DNA from: Treponema sp.
GTDB taxonomy: Bacteria > Spirochaetota > Spirochaetia > Treponematales > Treponemataceae
Direction of reading: 5' to 3'
Assembly (NCBI GenBank): GCA_018385415.1
Contig: JAHAZA010000033.1
Span: forward strand, 1 to 47,466
Length of the DNA stretch: 47,466 nt
Within the stretch, counting starts at the first letter, position 1, and each line of letters starts with the position of its first letter. Shown here in pieces: positions 8,725 through 16,056 of the stretch. The notes below the pieces were generated by a model that was not told where the DNA came from, did not search any database, and saw only the letters and a program-made list of their open reading frames with translations. Made by a program: the position numbers and the translations under genes.

Positions 8725-8740
8725 TACTGTTAATAGTAAT
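8723..8740. promoter_or_regulatory. Proposed trp operator, site B
   Basis: ATTACTGTTAATAGTAAT overlaps site A by two bases, with centres 16 bases apart, and covers the trpE start site and the edge of the -10 box. Further half-sites (ACAGTA at 8744-8749 and TTACTGT at 8757-8763) lie in the promoter spacer and near the -35 box. Binding here would block RNA polymerase. Confidence 0.65.
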
Positions 8741-8766
8741 ATACAGTAGGTTTAAATTACTGTCAA
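8738..8766 (-). promoter_or_regulatory. trpE promoter
   Basis: On the minus strand TTGACA (8766-8761) and TATATT (8743-8738) are 17 bases apart. The predicted start is near 8731, about 45 bases before the trpE ATG. Confidence 0.75.
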
Positions 8767-8805
8767 GAGAAACATAAATAAAATAGCAAATTCAAGTTTC
8801 TTCTA

Positions 8806-8834
8806 TTGAATTGGACTGAATTCATATTTATAAT
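8806..8834 (+). promoter_or_regulatory. Promoter of the first TrpXYZ-like operon
   Basis: TTGAAT (8806-8811) and TATAAT (8829-8834) are 17 bases apart, with a GGAGG ribosome site before the ATG at 8868. None of the 18-base palindromes overlaps this promoter; the nearest is about 70 bases upstream of the -35 box. Confidence 0.7.
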
Positions 8835-8867
8835 GGTTATGTTTTACATTTCATTGGAGGTTATGTA

Positions 8868-9815
8868 ATGAAAAAATCTATTATTGCAATGATGATGGCA
8901 GCTGCTGTTGCATTCTGTTTTACATCTTGTGGAAGTGAAAAAAAATCTAAAGTAGTAAAAATTGGTGTAATTCAGCTTGTTGAACACCCAGCTCTCGATG
9001 CTAACTATCAGGGATTTGTTGATGGTCTTAAAGAAGCTGGTTATGTTGATGGACAGAACATTAAAATTGATTACCAGAACGCTCAGGGCGAACAGGCTAA
9101 CTGTGTTACAATCGCTCAGAAATTAATCAACGACCGCAGCGATTTGATCTTCGCTATTGCAACACCTGCAGCTCAGGCAGTAGCTAACCTTACAGACGAA
9201 ATTCCTATCGTAATCTCATCTGTAACAGACCCAGAATCTGCTAAACTCGTACAGAAAAATACTGCTCCTGGAAACAACGTAACAGGAACTTCTGACCTTA
9301 CACCTTGTGCAGCTCAGATGCAGCTCCTCAAGAAAATCTGTCCAGAAGCAAAAACAGTAGGTATGCTTTTCTGTTCAAGTGAACAGAACTCTTATTTCCA
9401 GATTGCTCTTGCTGAAAAAGCTTGTGACGAGCTTGGACTTAAATATGTAGAAGCTACAGTATCTAACTCAAACGAAATTCAGCAGGTTGTTCAGAACCTT
9501 TCAAAGAAAGTTGACGTTATTTATTCACCAACAGACAACATGATCGCAGCTGGTATGACATTGGTTGCTCAGGTTGCTACAGAAAACGGAATCCCTACAA
9601 TCGTAGGTGAAGAAGGAATGGTTAACGCTGGTGGTTTGGCTACTTATGGCTTAAGTTACTACGAACTCGGAAAACAGACAGCAAAAATGGCTGTAGAAGT
9701 TATCGAAGGAAAGAAACCAGCTGACATGCCTATTCAGTATCTCGACAAGTGTGACTTGAAGATCAACGAAGACACAGCTAAAAAACTTGGAATTACAATT
9801 CCTTCAAATCTATAA
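8868..9815 (+). CDS. Substrate-binding lipoprotein, PF04392 family (TrpX-like), copy 1
   Basis: 315 residues with a lipoprotein signal peptide (lipobox FTSC, Cys21) followed by a charged linker and two Rossmann-like lobes. Typical family segments are VKIGVIQLVEHPALDANYQG, IFAIATPAAQAVAN, VTGTSDLTP and GLSYYELGKQTAKMAVE. PF04392 proteins are binding components of ABC importers; some, called TrpX, are linked with tryptophan uptake. The position back to back with the trp operon supports tryptophan or a related aromatic substrate. A hairpin separates it from the permease gene, which may favour expression of the binding protein over the membrane parts. A second copy is at 42569-43552. Substrate is inferred, not proven. 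Confidence 0.85.
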   Translation: MKKSIIAMMMAAAVAFCFTSCGSEKKSKVVKIGVIQLVEHPALDANYQGFVDGLKEAGYVDGQNIKIDYQNAQGEQANCVTIAQKLINDRSDLIFAIATPAAQAVANLTDEIPIVISSVTDPESAKLVQKNTAPGNNVTGTSDLTPCAAQMQLLKKICPEAKTVGMLFCSSEQNSYFQIALAEKACDELGLKYVEATVSNSNEIQQVVQNLSKKVDVIYSPTDNMIAAGMTLVAQVATENGIPTIVGEEGMVNAGGLATYGLSYYELGKQTAKMAVEVIEGKKPADMPIQYLDKCDLKINEDTAKKLGITIPSNL

Positions 9816-9824
9816 TTAATATAG

Positions 9825-9854
9825 ACAAGGTGATCAACTCTGGTCACCTTGTTT
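9825..9854 (+). terminator. Hairpin between binding-protein and permease genes
   Basis: ACAAGGTGA (9825-9833) pairs perfectly with TCACCTTGT (9844-9852), followed by only a short T run. This is more likely a leaky terminator or RNA-stabilising 3' end than a full stop, because the permease follows in the same direction without an obvious new promoter. Confidence 0.6.
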
Positions 9855-9883
9855 AATTCATAAAAACGGAGTTAAAAACAATA

Positions 9884-10924
9884 ATGTTACTGGATTTTAT
9901 TTTATCAGTTATTAGATCATTACCTGCAGCTGTGTCACAGGGTATTCTCTGGGGATTAATCACTTTAGGTGTTTATATTTCCTTCAGACTTTTGAATATG
10001 GCAGATATGACTGTTGACGGCAGTTTTGCAGCAGGTGGAGCAGTTACAGCTGTTCTTATTACCCACGGAATGGATCCTTACCTTACTTTGATTTTTGTAT
10101 TTATCGTCGGATTGCTTTGTGGACTGATGACTGGATTTATGACAACAAAGATGCGCATCAATGTACTTCTTGCAGGTATTTTGAGTCAGATTGCATTGTA
10201 TTCCATTAACATACGAATTATGGGTCGCCCTAATACACCATTAATTGGATGCCCAACCATGATAAGCAAATTTACACAGGGCATTACAAAAATTGTTGCT
10301 TCTGCAAAAAACATTCAGCCAGACACAGAAGCATTTGAAAAACTGGCAAGACACATTTCAAAAGATATTCTTACACCGACAAATACATCACTTATTTTAG
10401 GTGTTATTGCGGTTGCAGTTGTAATCGTACTTGTTTATCTCTTCTTCGGAACAGAATATGGTAGCGCAATTCGTGCTACTGGTAGCAATGAAAACATGGT
10501 TCGCGCACTTGGCGTGAATACAGATGTGACAAAAATAATAGGTCTTATGATTTCTAATGGTCTTGTAGCTTTGAGTGGTGCACTTGTTGCACAGAGCCAG
10601 GGTTACGGTGATGTTCTTATGGGACAGGGTGCTATCGTAAGTGCCCTCGCTTCAATCATTATCGGTGAAGTAATTTTCGGAACCCGTTTTGGTTTGTGGT
10701 GGAGCTTGCTTTCGGTTGTGTTTGGTTCAATCATCTATCGTATTGTAATTTCATTTGCTCTTTCAATTCCTGGATTCAAGCCAACAGACTTAAAGCTTAT
10801 TACAGCCTTCATCGTAGCAATTGCTCTTGCAGTTCCTGTGATGAAAAAAGCACTTACAAGTAAAACTAAAGGTCCGGCAGGTGAACTTAATACAAGACAT
10901 GCCGATGACAAATTCAAACACTAA
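9884..10924 (+). CDS. ABC transporter permease (TrpY-like), copy 1
   Basis: 346 residues with about eight or nine hydrophobic segments. It belongs to the branched-chain-type permease superfamily that pairs with PF04392 binding proteins. Family segments are GVYISFRLLNMADMTVDGSF near the N-terminus and GSAIRATGSNENMVRALGVN before LVALSGALVAQSQGYGDVLMGQGAIV. It forms the membrane channel with the ATPase that starts 19 bases downstream. Its counterpart in the second transporter (41525-42472) shares the DMTVDG and NGL/DGLxAxxGA motifs. Confidence 0.88.
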   Translation: MLLDFILSVIRSLPAAVSQGILWGLITLGVYISFRLLNMADMTVDGSFAAGGAVTAVLITHGMDPYLTLIFVFIVGLLCGLMTGFMTTKMRINVLLAGILSQIALYSINIRIMGRPNTPLIGCPTMISKFTQGITKIVASAKNIQPDTEAFEKLARHISKDILTPTNTSLILGVIAVAVVIVLVYLFFGTEYGSAIRATGSNENMVRALGVNTDVTKIIGLMISNGLVALSGALVAQSQGYGDVLMGQGAIVSALASIIIGEVIFGTRFGLWWSLLSVVFGSIIYRIVISFALSIPGFKPTDLKLITAFIVAIALAVPVMKKALTSKTKGPAGELNTRHADDKFKH

Positions 10925-10943
10925 GGCTAAGGAGGAATGAAAG

Positions 10944-11726
10944 ATGTTAACACTTACTAATATTACAAAGACATTCAACCCTGGCACAATTACAGAAAAG
11001 AAAGCTCTCCGGGGCGTAGATTTGGTTCTTGATGACGGGGATTTCGTAACAGTTATCGGCGGAAACGGTGCAGGTAAATCAACTTTGCTGAATATCATTG
11101 CAGGTGTTCACTATACAGATACTGGTTTAATCAAATTGAACGACATTAATCTTACACGCCGCCCTGAACATATTCGTGCAAAATATCTTGGCCGCGTATT
11201 TCAGGATCCAATGATGGGAACTGCGGCTAATATGTCTATAGAAGAAAATCTTGCAATGGCATATCGCCGCGGTAAAAGACGCGGTCTTGCCTGGTACATC
11301 AAGAATTCTGAAAAAGAATTTTACCGTGAAAAGCTTGCGCTTCTGGATCTGGGGCTTGAAAACCGCATGCAGGCAAAGGTTGGTTTACTTTCAGGCGGTC
11401 AGCGTCAGGCACTTACACTTTTGATGTCATGCCTTCAGAAGCCGGAAGTTCTTCTTCTCGACGAACACACAGCTGCCCTCGATCCAAAAACAGCCCAGAA
11501 AGTTCTTGAACTTACAGAAGAGTTTGTACAAAAAGATCATCTTACAACCTTCATGGTAACCCACAACATGAAAGACGCAATCCGCTACGGAAACCGCCTT
11601 ATTATGATGATGGATGGAAAAGTTATTTACGACGTTAAAGGTGAAGAAAAGAAAAACCTAAAAGTTGAAGATTTGCTTGAAAAGTTCAGTGTTTCAGGTG
11701 TGGTCAGCGATAAACTTTTAAGCTAA
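10944..11726 (+). CDS. ABC transporter ATPase (TrpZ-like), copy 1
   Basis: 260 residues. Walker A GGNGAGKST near residue 37, an FQDPMMGTAANMS Q-loop region, signature LSGGQRQALTLLMS, Walker B LLLDEHTAALDP and the H-loop MVTHNM. The GQRQAL signature and the DEHTAAL Walker B are typical of the ATPases of PF04392 transporters, where the usual Glu-Pro after Asp is replaced by Glu-His. It energises uptake with the two upstream gene products. A strong terminator follows its stop. Confidence 0.9.
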   Translation: MLTLTNITKTFNPGTITEKKALRGVDLVLDDGDFVTVIGGNGAGKSTLLNIIAGVHYTDTGLIKLNDINLTRRPEHIRAKYLGRVFQDPMMGTAANMSIEENLAMAYRRGKRRGLAWYIKNSEKEFYREKLALLDLGLENRMQAKVGLLSGGQRQALTLLMSCLQKPEVLLLDEHTAALDPKTAQKVLELTEEFVQKDHLTTFMVTHNMKDAIRYGNRLIMMMDGKVIYDVKGEEKKNLKVEDLLEKFSVSGVVSDKLLS

Positions 11727-11738
11727 TTTAGTATTGAA

Positions 11739-11773
11739 AAGAACTTATGCTGATTTGCATAAGTTCTTTTTTT
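11739..11773 (+). terminator. Intrinsic terminator, plus strand
   Basis: AAGAACTTATGC pairs with GCATAAGTTCTT (12 pairs, six-base loop) and is followed by T's. The A run on the other side gives a weaker minus-strand T run, so it may also serve the convergent luxS gene. Confidence 0.85.
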
Positions 11774-11808
11774 CTGTATGTTGAATACGGATTTTTGTTG
11801 AAATGAGA

Positions 11809-12282
11809 TTATTTTTTAGGATATTCAAAACAAGGATTGTTTTTTAATACTTCCAGATATTTTGCTGCTTCCCATTTTGCAATTGGTAAATCCTGGAAAA
11901 GGTAATTACCACATTCATCTGGTTTTGCACCTGGAATGTCGCCTTCGAAGTTTGCGCAGAATTCAAAAGCGCGGATCATTACTGGAAGAATTTCCTGAGG
12001 TGTAGGACGACCTTTAACGATAAAGTAACATCCTGTAAGACATCCCATTGGTCCCCAGTAAATTGTTTTGTCTTTCCATTCTGGATCGTTACGAAGGAAT
12101 GTTGCAACAAGATGTTCGATTGTGTGAATTGCATTTCCGTGAAGGGTTGGTTCAAGGTTTGGTTTTTTCATGCGGATGTCGAATGTTGTAACTGCCTGGT
12201 CACCGACTGTATCTACGCGGGATTCGTAAATTCCTGGAACGAGTTTAATATGATCTACCTGAAAGCTTGGAATTAAATCCAT
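11809..12282 (-). CDS. luxS: S-ribosylhomocysteine lyase
   Basis: Splits S-ribosylhomocysteine into homocysteine and DPD, the precursor of autoinducer-2, as part of the activated methyl cycle. The 157-residue protein has the metal-binding HTIEH motif (His53, His57), Cys124 in PDECGNYLF as the third metal ligand and Cys81 in GCLTGC near the active site. Length is normal. It is a single-gene unit with its own promoter, without pfs or a methionine gene beside it. Homocysteine it releases could feed the sulfur enzymes encoded at 34-36 kb. Confidence 0.95.
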   Translation of the reverse strand: MDLIPSFQVDHIKLVPGIYESRVDTVGDQAVTTFDIRMKKPNLEPTLHGNAIHTIEHLVATFLRNDPEWKDKTIYWGPMGCLTGCYFIVKGRPTPQEILPVMIRAFEFCANFEGDIPGAKPDECGNYLFQDLPIAKWEAAKYLEVLKNNPCFEYPKK

Positions 12283-12312
12283 TGTCTGCTCCTGATTTGT
12301 TTGTAAGGAATT

Positions 12313-12349
12313 TTCACAATACAGCAGATGACTACTGAAACTCTGTGAA
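12313..12349 (-). ncRNA. Hairpin at the 5' end of the luxS message
   Basis: TTCACA (minus 12349-12344) pairs with TGTGAA (12318-12313), and inside it CAGTAG pairs with CTGCTG around a four-base loop. The predicted start site is at about 12350, so the hairpin would form the very 5' end of the transcript. It could stabilise the RNA or, as DNA, be an operator. No riboswitch class was recognised. Confidence 0.4.
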
Positions 12350-12356
12350 TGAATTA

Positions 12357-12385
12357 AGAATAAATTATATAGAAAGAAAAGTCAA
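12357..12385 (-). promoter_or_regulatory. luxS promoter
   Basis: On the minus strand TTGACT (12385-12380) and TATTCT (12362-12357) are 17 bases apart. Confidence 0.55.
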
Positions 12386-12391
12386 AGGAAT

Positions 12392-12429
12392 ATTCCTGTA
12401 ATGCAGGTGATGCATAACAGGAATTTTTT
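12392..12429 (+). terminator. Orphan plus-strand terminator-like hairpin upstream of bioY
   Basis: ATTCCTGT and ATGCA (12392-12405) pair with TGCAT and ACAGGAAT (12411-12424) with one A-A mismatch, followed by six T's. No plus-strand gene lies between the terminator at 11739 and here. It ends just before the bioY promoter and may insulate it, or end a short unrecognised transcript. Confidence 0.6.
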
Positions 12430-12442
12430 ATTATCAACATGA

Positions 12443-12476
12443 TTGTAAACCTATTATATTGCTTTAAAGTTTACAA
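12443..12476 (+). promoter_or_regulatory. BirA-type biotin operator overlapping the bioY promoter
   Basis: TTGTAAACC (12443-12451) and AGTTTACAA (12468-12476) are inverted arms separated by 16 bases, the classical BirA box layout (TTGTAAACC-N-GGTTTACAA). A TATATT -10 box (12455-12460), with a weak TTATCA -35 box at 12431-12436, lies between the arms. BirA bound to biotinyl-AMP would shut off the biotin transporter. Confidence 0.85.
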
Positions 12477-12493
12477 TATGTTAAATTCGGCAC

Positions 12494-13132
12494 ATGAAAA
12501 ATAAAGTATTATTGACAGTATCATTTATCGCATTGTTTGCAGCAATATTATGTATCGGCTGCTTTTTACGTATTCCATTGGGACCTGTTCCTATTGTTTT
12601 ACAGAACGCACTTGCAGTTTTGACTGGCGTTCTTTTAGGAAGTTACCTTGGTGGAGCACCTTCGGCTTTGTGGCTTGTTGTAGGTTTGATTGGTCTTCCT
12701 GTTTATTCTGGTGGAACAAGCGGTGTTGGTGTTTGGGCAGGTCCTACTGGTGGATTTTTGCCAGGTTATCTTCTTGGAGCAATTGTTGCGGGATTTATTG
12801 CTGGACGCCCATCGGTTGAACAGAAAAGACCTGGGATTGTTACTGTAATTCGTGTTGTTCTTGGACTTCTAGTGGGAATGATTATCCTTTACATTCCTGG
12901 TGTTTTCCATTTTGCAAGATGGGCTCAAGCTGCAGGAAAAGTGCCAGAAGGCCTTTCGGCTGTTCAGTACACAATGAAGGCCTGCGTAATTCCTTTTATA
13001 CCAGGCGATTTAATTAAAATTGCTGTCTGCATACCTGTAGCACTTGTTGTAAGACCTGTTGTTGCTCAGTACCTTTATTCTGGAAAAAAGAAAAAGATAG
13101 AAGAAAAACAGAATTCTTCAGAAGAGGATTAA
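12494..13132 (+). CDS. bioY: Biotin ECF transporter substrate-binding membrane protein
   Basis: 212 residues with about six hydrophobic helices. BioY hallmarks are RIPLGPVPIVLQNALAVLTG, GLPVYSGGTSG and GPTGGFLPGYLLGA, with a C-terminal FIPGDLIKI motif. It captures biotin in the membrane and is powered by the ATPase and EcfT encoded next. The tail is rich in Lys and Glu. No strong ribosome site is seen before the ATG, which lies a short distance after the predicted start site. A BirA operator covers the promoter. Confidence 0.93.
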   Translation: MKNKVLLTVSFIALFAAILCIGCFLRIPLGPVPIVLQNALAVLTGVLLGSYLGGAPSALWLVVGLIGLPVYSGGTSGVGVWAGPTGGFLPGYLLGAIVAGFIAGRPSVEQKRPGIVTVIRVVLGLLVGMIILYIPGVFHFARWAQAAGKVPEGLSAVQYTMKACVIPFIPGDLIKIAVCIPVALVVRPVVAQYLYSGKKKKIEEKQNSSEED

Positions 13133-13133
13133 T

Positions 13134-13847
13134 TTGATAACAATCAGCAATGTCAGTAAGGCTTTTGAAACTTCAGAAGGCTTAAATTGTGCTCTTAAAA
13201 ATGTCAGCTTGAAAATCTCTGATGGAACTTGTGTTGTAATTGGCGGTGAAAATGGTTCTGGAAAGAGTGTTCTCATGTCTATTATTGCAGGTCTTGAGGA
13301 AGCTGATGCTGGCACTGTTGATTGTGATAGTCGTGCAGGTCTTGTATTTCAGGAGGCTGAGACACAGATTCTTGGTGAAACTCCGAGGGAAGACATTGCA
13401 TTTGGTCCAAAAAATCTTGGTTGGAAAAAAGAAAAAGTTGATGAGGCTGTGAACCTTGCGTTGGAAAAGACCGGCCTCACAGCTAAGGCAGATTTTCCGG
13501 CAAGATTTTTGTCGGGCGGAGAAAAACGCCGCCTTGCGGTTGCCTGCATGATTGCAATGGACCTGAACATAATCATTATGGATGAACCATATGCCAACCT
13601 GGATTTTGGCGGCGTTCGTCAGGTCAATGAATTGATAAAGGCATTAAAGAAGCAGGGTAGGACTGTGATTATTCTCTCTCACGAAATTGAAAAATGTCTC
13701 GGTCTTGCAGATCAGTTTGTGGTGTTGTTCCGTGGAGAAAAAGTTTTTGACGGAAAACCTGCTGCCGGGCTCAAACAGAATCTTGAGCAGTGGAATATTC
13801 GTAATCCTCTTGTCTCCTACACAAAAGTTAAAGATTTAATCTGGTAG
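13134..13847 (+). CDS. bioM: Energy-coupling factor ATPase of the biotin transporter
   Basis: 237 residues with Walker A GGENGSGKSV, Q-loop FQEAETQILGETPREDIAFGP, signature LSGGEKRRLAVA, Walker B IIMDEPYANLD and H-loop LSHEIE. The short QILxxTPxEDxAFGP segment is typical of ECF ATPases. Translation seems to begin at TTG (13134) just after the bioY stop, with GAGG in the bioY 3' end as the ribosome site, so it is coupled to bioY. A single ATPase implies a homodimer, as in BioMNY. Confidence 0.88.
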   Translation: MITISNVSKAFETSEGLNCALKNVSLKISDGTCVVIGGENGSGKSVLMSIIAGLEEADAGTVDCDSRAGLVFQEAETQILGETPREDIAFGPKNLGWKKEKVDEAVNLALEKTGLTAKADFPARFLSGGEKRRLAVACMIAMDLNIIIMDEPYANLDFGGVRQVNELIKALKKQGRTVIILSHEIEKCLGLADQFVVLFRGEKVFDGKPAAGLKQNLEQWNIRNPLVSYTKVKDLIW

Positions 13848-13875
13848 ATTACGGGCCTTCAAAATTCCTTTTAAA

Positions 13876-14556
13876 ATGCAGAACGAAAAAATCAAAGTTA
13901 AAAAAAAATATTCAGCATTCTCATACAAAGCGGGAAACTCTTTTTTGCACAGGTGTCCTGCGTGGATCAAGCTTTTGTGCATTCCTGCATTGAACATTCT
14001 GTTTTTATGTCTTCCAATTTATTTTGCTTTGGGGCTGATTGTCGTTCAGTTTGCAATTGCCTGTGTGCTTAGATTTTCTTTAAGGGAACAATTTACGGAC
14101 TTGAAGCCTGTTTTGTATTACGCAGCTTTTGTTCTTGTTATGGATTTGATTATGTGCTTTGGTTCGGGTAAAATGAATTTTGCAGAAGTTTTCAGCTGGG
14201 ACAATCAGAAAGAATCTGTTTTTTTACTTGTAAAAATTTTCTGCATTCTTCAAAGTGCAAGCCTCGTTTTTAAAACTTCAACATCCCTTGAACTGCGTGA
14301 TGGAATCTGGACTATTGAAAAAGCAGTAAGAAAAATTTTTCACTTAAAAGAAAAAAATTTTATTACAAATACAATTTCCCTTTTCCTGAATTTTATTCCC
14401 ATGGTGTCAAAAATCTGGAATCAGTCTGTTCGTGCCTGGATTGCCCGTGGTGGTAAAAAAGGAATAAAGATGTATCTCAAGCTTTTGCCCGTCTTATTTT
14501 TTGTTGGAATGAAAAAAGCATGGAATGCTGCAAGAGCCCTGCAGATTAGAAATTAA
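13876..14556 (+). CDS. bioN: Energy-coupling factor transmembrane protein of the biotin transporter
   Basis: 226 residues with four to five hydrophobic segments and the EcfT coupling motif Ala-Arg-Gly in SVRAWIARGGKK near residue 192, which touches the ATPase. It bridges BioY and the ATPase. It follows the ATPase after 28 bases with no strong ribosome site, and completes a bioY-bioM-bioN operon. No clear terminator follows; 120 gene-free bases separate it from birA, which converges on it. Confidence 0.85.
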   Translation: MQNEKIKVKKKYSAFSYKAGNSFLHRCPAWIKLLCIPALNILFLCLPIYFALGLIVVQFAIACVLRFSLREQFTDLKPVLYYAAFVLVMDLIMCFGSGKMNFAEVFSWDNQKESVFLLVKIFCILQSASLVFKTSTSLELRDGIWTIEKAVRKIFHLKEKNFITNTISLFLNFIPMVSKIWNQSVRAWIARGGKKGIKMYLKLLPVLFFVGMKKAWNAARALQIRN

Positions 14557-14676
14557 CTAATCTATGAACCGAAAATTTGCAGAAATGGTACAGAGCGCAG
14601 GCTTAATCCACTGGAACATCCTTTTTGTTATCCATAATAAATCCTGAATACCGCAATTAGAACACTTAATTCTTTT

Positions 14677-15747
14677 CTATACTTCACTTGAATGAATACT
14701 TACTTCACCTGAGCTTAAAGTTTTGCGGCTTCCATCAGAAAGCTCTACAACCAGCGAAGCTTTGTCATCAATATCAACAGCTTTTGCTTCGTACACAGAA
14801 TCCGGGTTATCAATAATCGGATGAACTTTGATTGTTTTTCCAATCAAGAATGAAAGACTTTTGTATTCTTCAATTACCTTTGCAGAATCTTCTGAAAGGA
14901 TCTGAAGAACATCTCCTGCAACCTGGGCAGCAAAAGCTGCTCGTGTTACTGTTTTTGAAAATTCATTATCTTTATTTGATACAAAATCGCCTGTTATGGA
15001 ACCTGCAACTTTTTTTACATCATCAGGCAGGGCGTCAGGATTGTCGCTGATGTTGATTCCGATTCCGATAATGGCAGATTCGATTCTGGCAGTTTCAAAA
15101 TTCATGATGCCTTCTGTGAGAATGCCTGAAACTTTTTTTCCGCCGATAAAAATGTCGTTGATCCATTTAATTGATGGCTGGATGCCGTACAGTTTTTTGA
15201 TTGCCCGGCAGACTGCAACGGCAGAGAAGGCTGTAAGCTTTGCAGGTTCTGTAATTCCATTTTCAGGTGCGTAAATCATTGAAATGTAAATGCCGGTTTT
15301 TGATGGGGAATAAAATGTTCTTCCCAGGCGGCCGCGGCCTGCGCTCTGGCTTTCTGCAACTATTACTGCGTTGTGGAATTTTTTTCCGGCTTGGGTGAGA
15401 TTTCCGAAGGCGTCACGGAGATTGCCTGCTTCTGTCAAAAGCCTTTTGGCGTGGGTGTTTGTGGAATCGATTTCTTTGTGGCATTCAATGTAGGAATTTT
15501 TAAATTCTGGAAAGGCCTTCGAAAATTCCTTTTGAAAGTTTTCATAAGAGAAGACATCTGAGCTGCTGGAAAAAATGTAGCCGCCGTTTGTAGTTCCTTC
15601 TATATTATAACCATCAGAGCGGAGGGAATTGATTGCCTTCCAGATTGCGGCCCGACTTACGTCGCATTGTTCTGCCAGCTTTTCGCCAGAGATTGAAGTG
15701 TCTGGACAAGATGAAAGTGTCTGAAGGATTTTTTCTTTTGTTGTCAT
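14677..15747 (-). CDS. birA: Biotin-protein ligase and biotin operon repressor
   Basis: 356 residues. The N-terminal 60 residues form a winged helix-turn-helix (LAEQCDVSRAAIWKAINSLR). The ligase core carries the biotinyl-AMP loop SAGRGRLGRTF and KWINDIFIGGKKVSGILTE, and a C-terminal SH3-like domain. It attaches biotin to carboxylase subunits and, in this two-domain form, also represses biotin genes. The matching BirA box lies upstream of bioY, so the operator and the repressor are both in this window. Its own upstream region shows no such box. Confidence 0.93.
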   Translation of the reverse strand: MTTKEKILQTLSSCPDTSISGEKLAEQCDVSRAAIWKAINSLRSDGYNIEGTTNGGYIFSSSSDVFSYENFQKEFSKAFPEFKNSYIECHKEIDSTNTHAKRLLTEAGNLRDAFGNLTQAGKKFHNAVIVAESQSAGRGRLGRTFYSPSKTGIYISMIYAPENGITEPAKLTAFSAVAVCRAIKKLYGIQPSIKWINDIFIGGKKVSGILTEGIMNFETARIESAIIGIGINISDNPDALPDDVKKVAGSITGDFVSNKDNEFSKTVTRAAFAAQVAGDVLQILSEDSAKVIEEYKSLSFLIGKTIKVHPIIDNPDSVYEAKAVDIDDKASLVVELSDGSRKTLSSGEVSIHSSEV

Positions 15748-15846
15748 AGTTTTCTCTTGAAGGTATTTTACTTTGGATTTGCGGTTTTTGCTAGGGTGGG
15801 GGGATATGGAAGCTGGGTGGAAATTTAATATTTCTCCATATATTTA

Positions 15847-15875
15847 TTGACACTATAAAACCATTTCACTAAAAT
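15847..15875 (+). promoter_or_regulatory. gltB promoter
   Basis: TTGACA (15847-15852) and TAAAAT (15870-15875) are 17 bases apart. The predicted start near 15882 is only about five bases before the first hexaloop hairpin. Confidence 0.8.
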
Positions 15876-15886
15876 TAAAGTAATTA

Positions 15887-15902
15887 ACGGCAAAGAAGTC
15901 GT
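15887..15902 (+). ncRNA. ANTAR-type hexaloop hairpin 1 in the gltB leader
   Basis: ACGGC pairs with GTCGT around the six-base loop AAAGAA, with A at position 1 and G at position 4 as in ANTAR target hairpins. The 3' arm is also part of the 5' arm of terminator 1, so the two structures exclude each other. Confidence 0.75.
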
Positions 15903-15955
15903 AGACGAATCTTTATGTAAATTTGTGCATAAGAATTCTTCTACGACTTTTTTTT
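15896..15955 (+). terminator. gltB leader terminator 1
   Basis: AAGTCGTAGA (15896-15905) pairs perfectly with TCTACGACTT (15940-15949), with further pairing inside (CTTATG-like and CATAAG stretches), followed by six T's. It would stop transcription about 100 bases before gltB. Confidence 0.8.
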
Positions 15956-15972
15956 GCGGCAAAGGGGTCGCA
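15955..15972 (+). ncRNA. ANTAR-type hexaloop hairpin 2 in the gltB leader
   Basis: TGCGGC pairs with GTCGCA around the loop AAAGGG (A1, G4). It directly follows the T tract of terminator 1. Its 3' arm is also the 5' arm of terminator 2. The stem sequence is nearly the same as hairpin 1, with compensatory changes. Confidence 0.78.
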
Positions 15973-16038
15973 GATAGTTTCTCAAAAAATTCCATGGCAG
16001 GGGAATAGTGGGAAAATTTATCTGTGATCTTTTTTTTT
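15966..16038 (+). terminator. gltB leader terminator 2
   Basis: GGTCGCAGATA (15966-15976) pairs with TATCTGTGATC (16019-16029), 11 pairs including two G-U, and nine T's follow at once. It ends about 18 bases before the gltB ATG. Confidence 0.78.
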
Positions 16039-16056
16039 GCTTTTGTGAGGTACTAT

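Noticed and set aside
8687..8740. Leader-peptide, T-box or TRAP attenuator before trpE
   Set aside because: Only about 45 bases separate the predicted start from the ATG; there is no Trp-codon run, no T-box sequence and no terminator.
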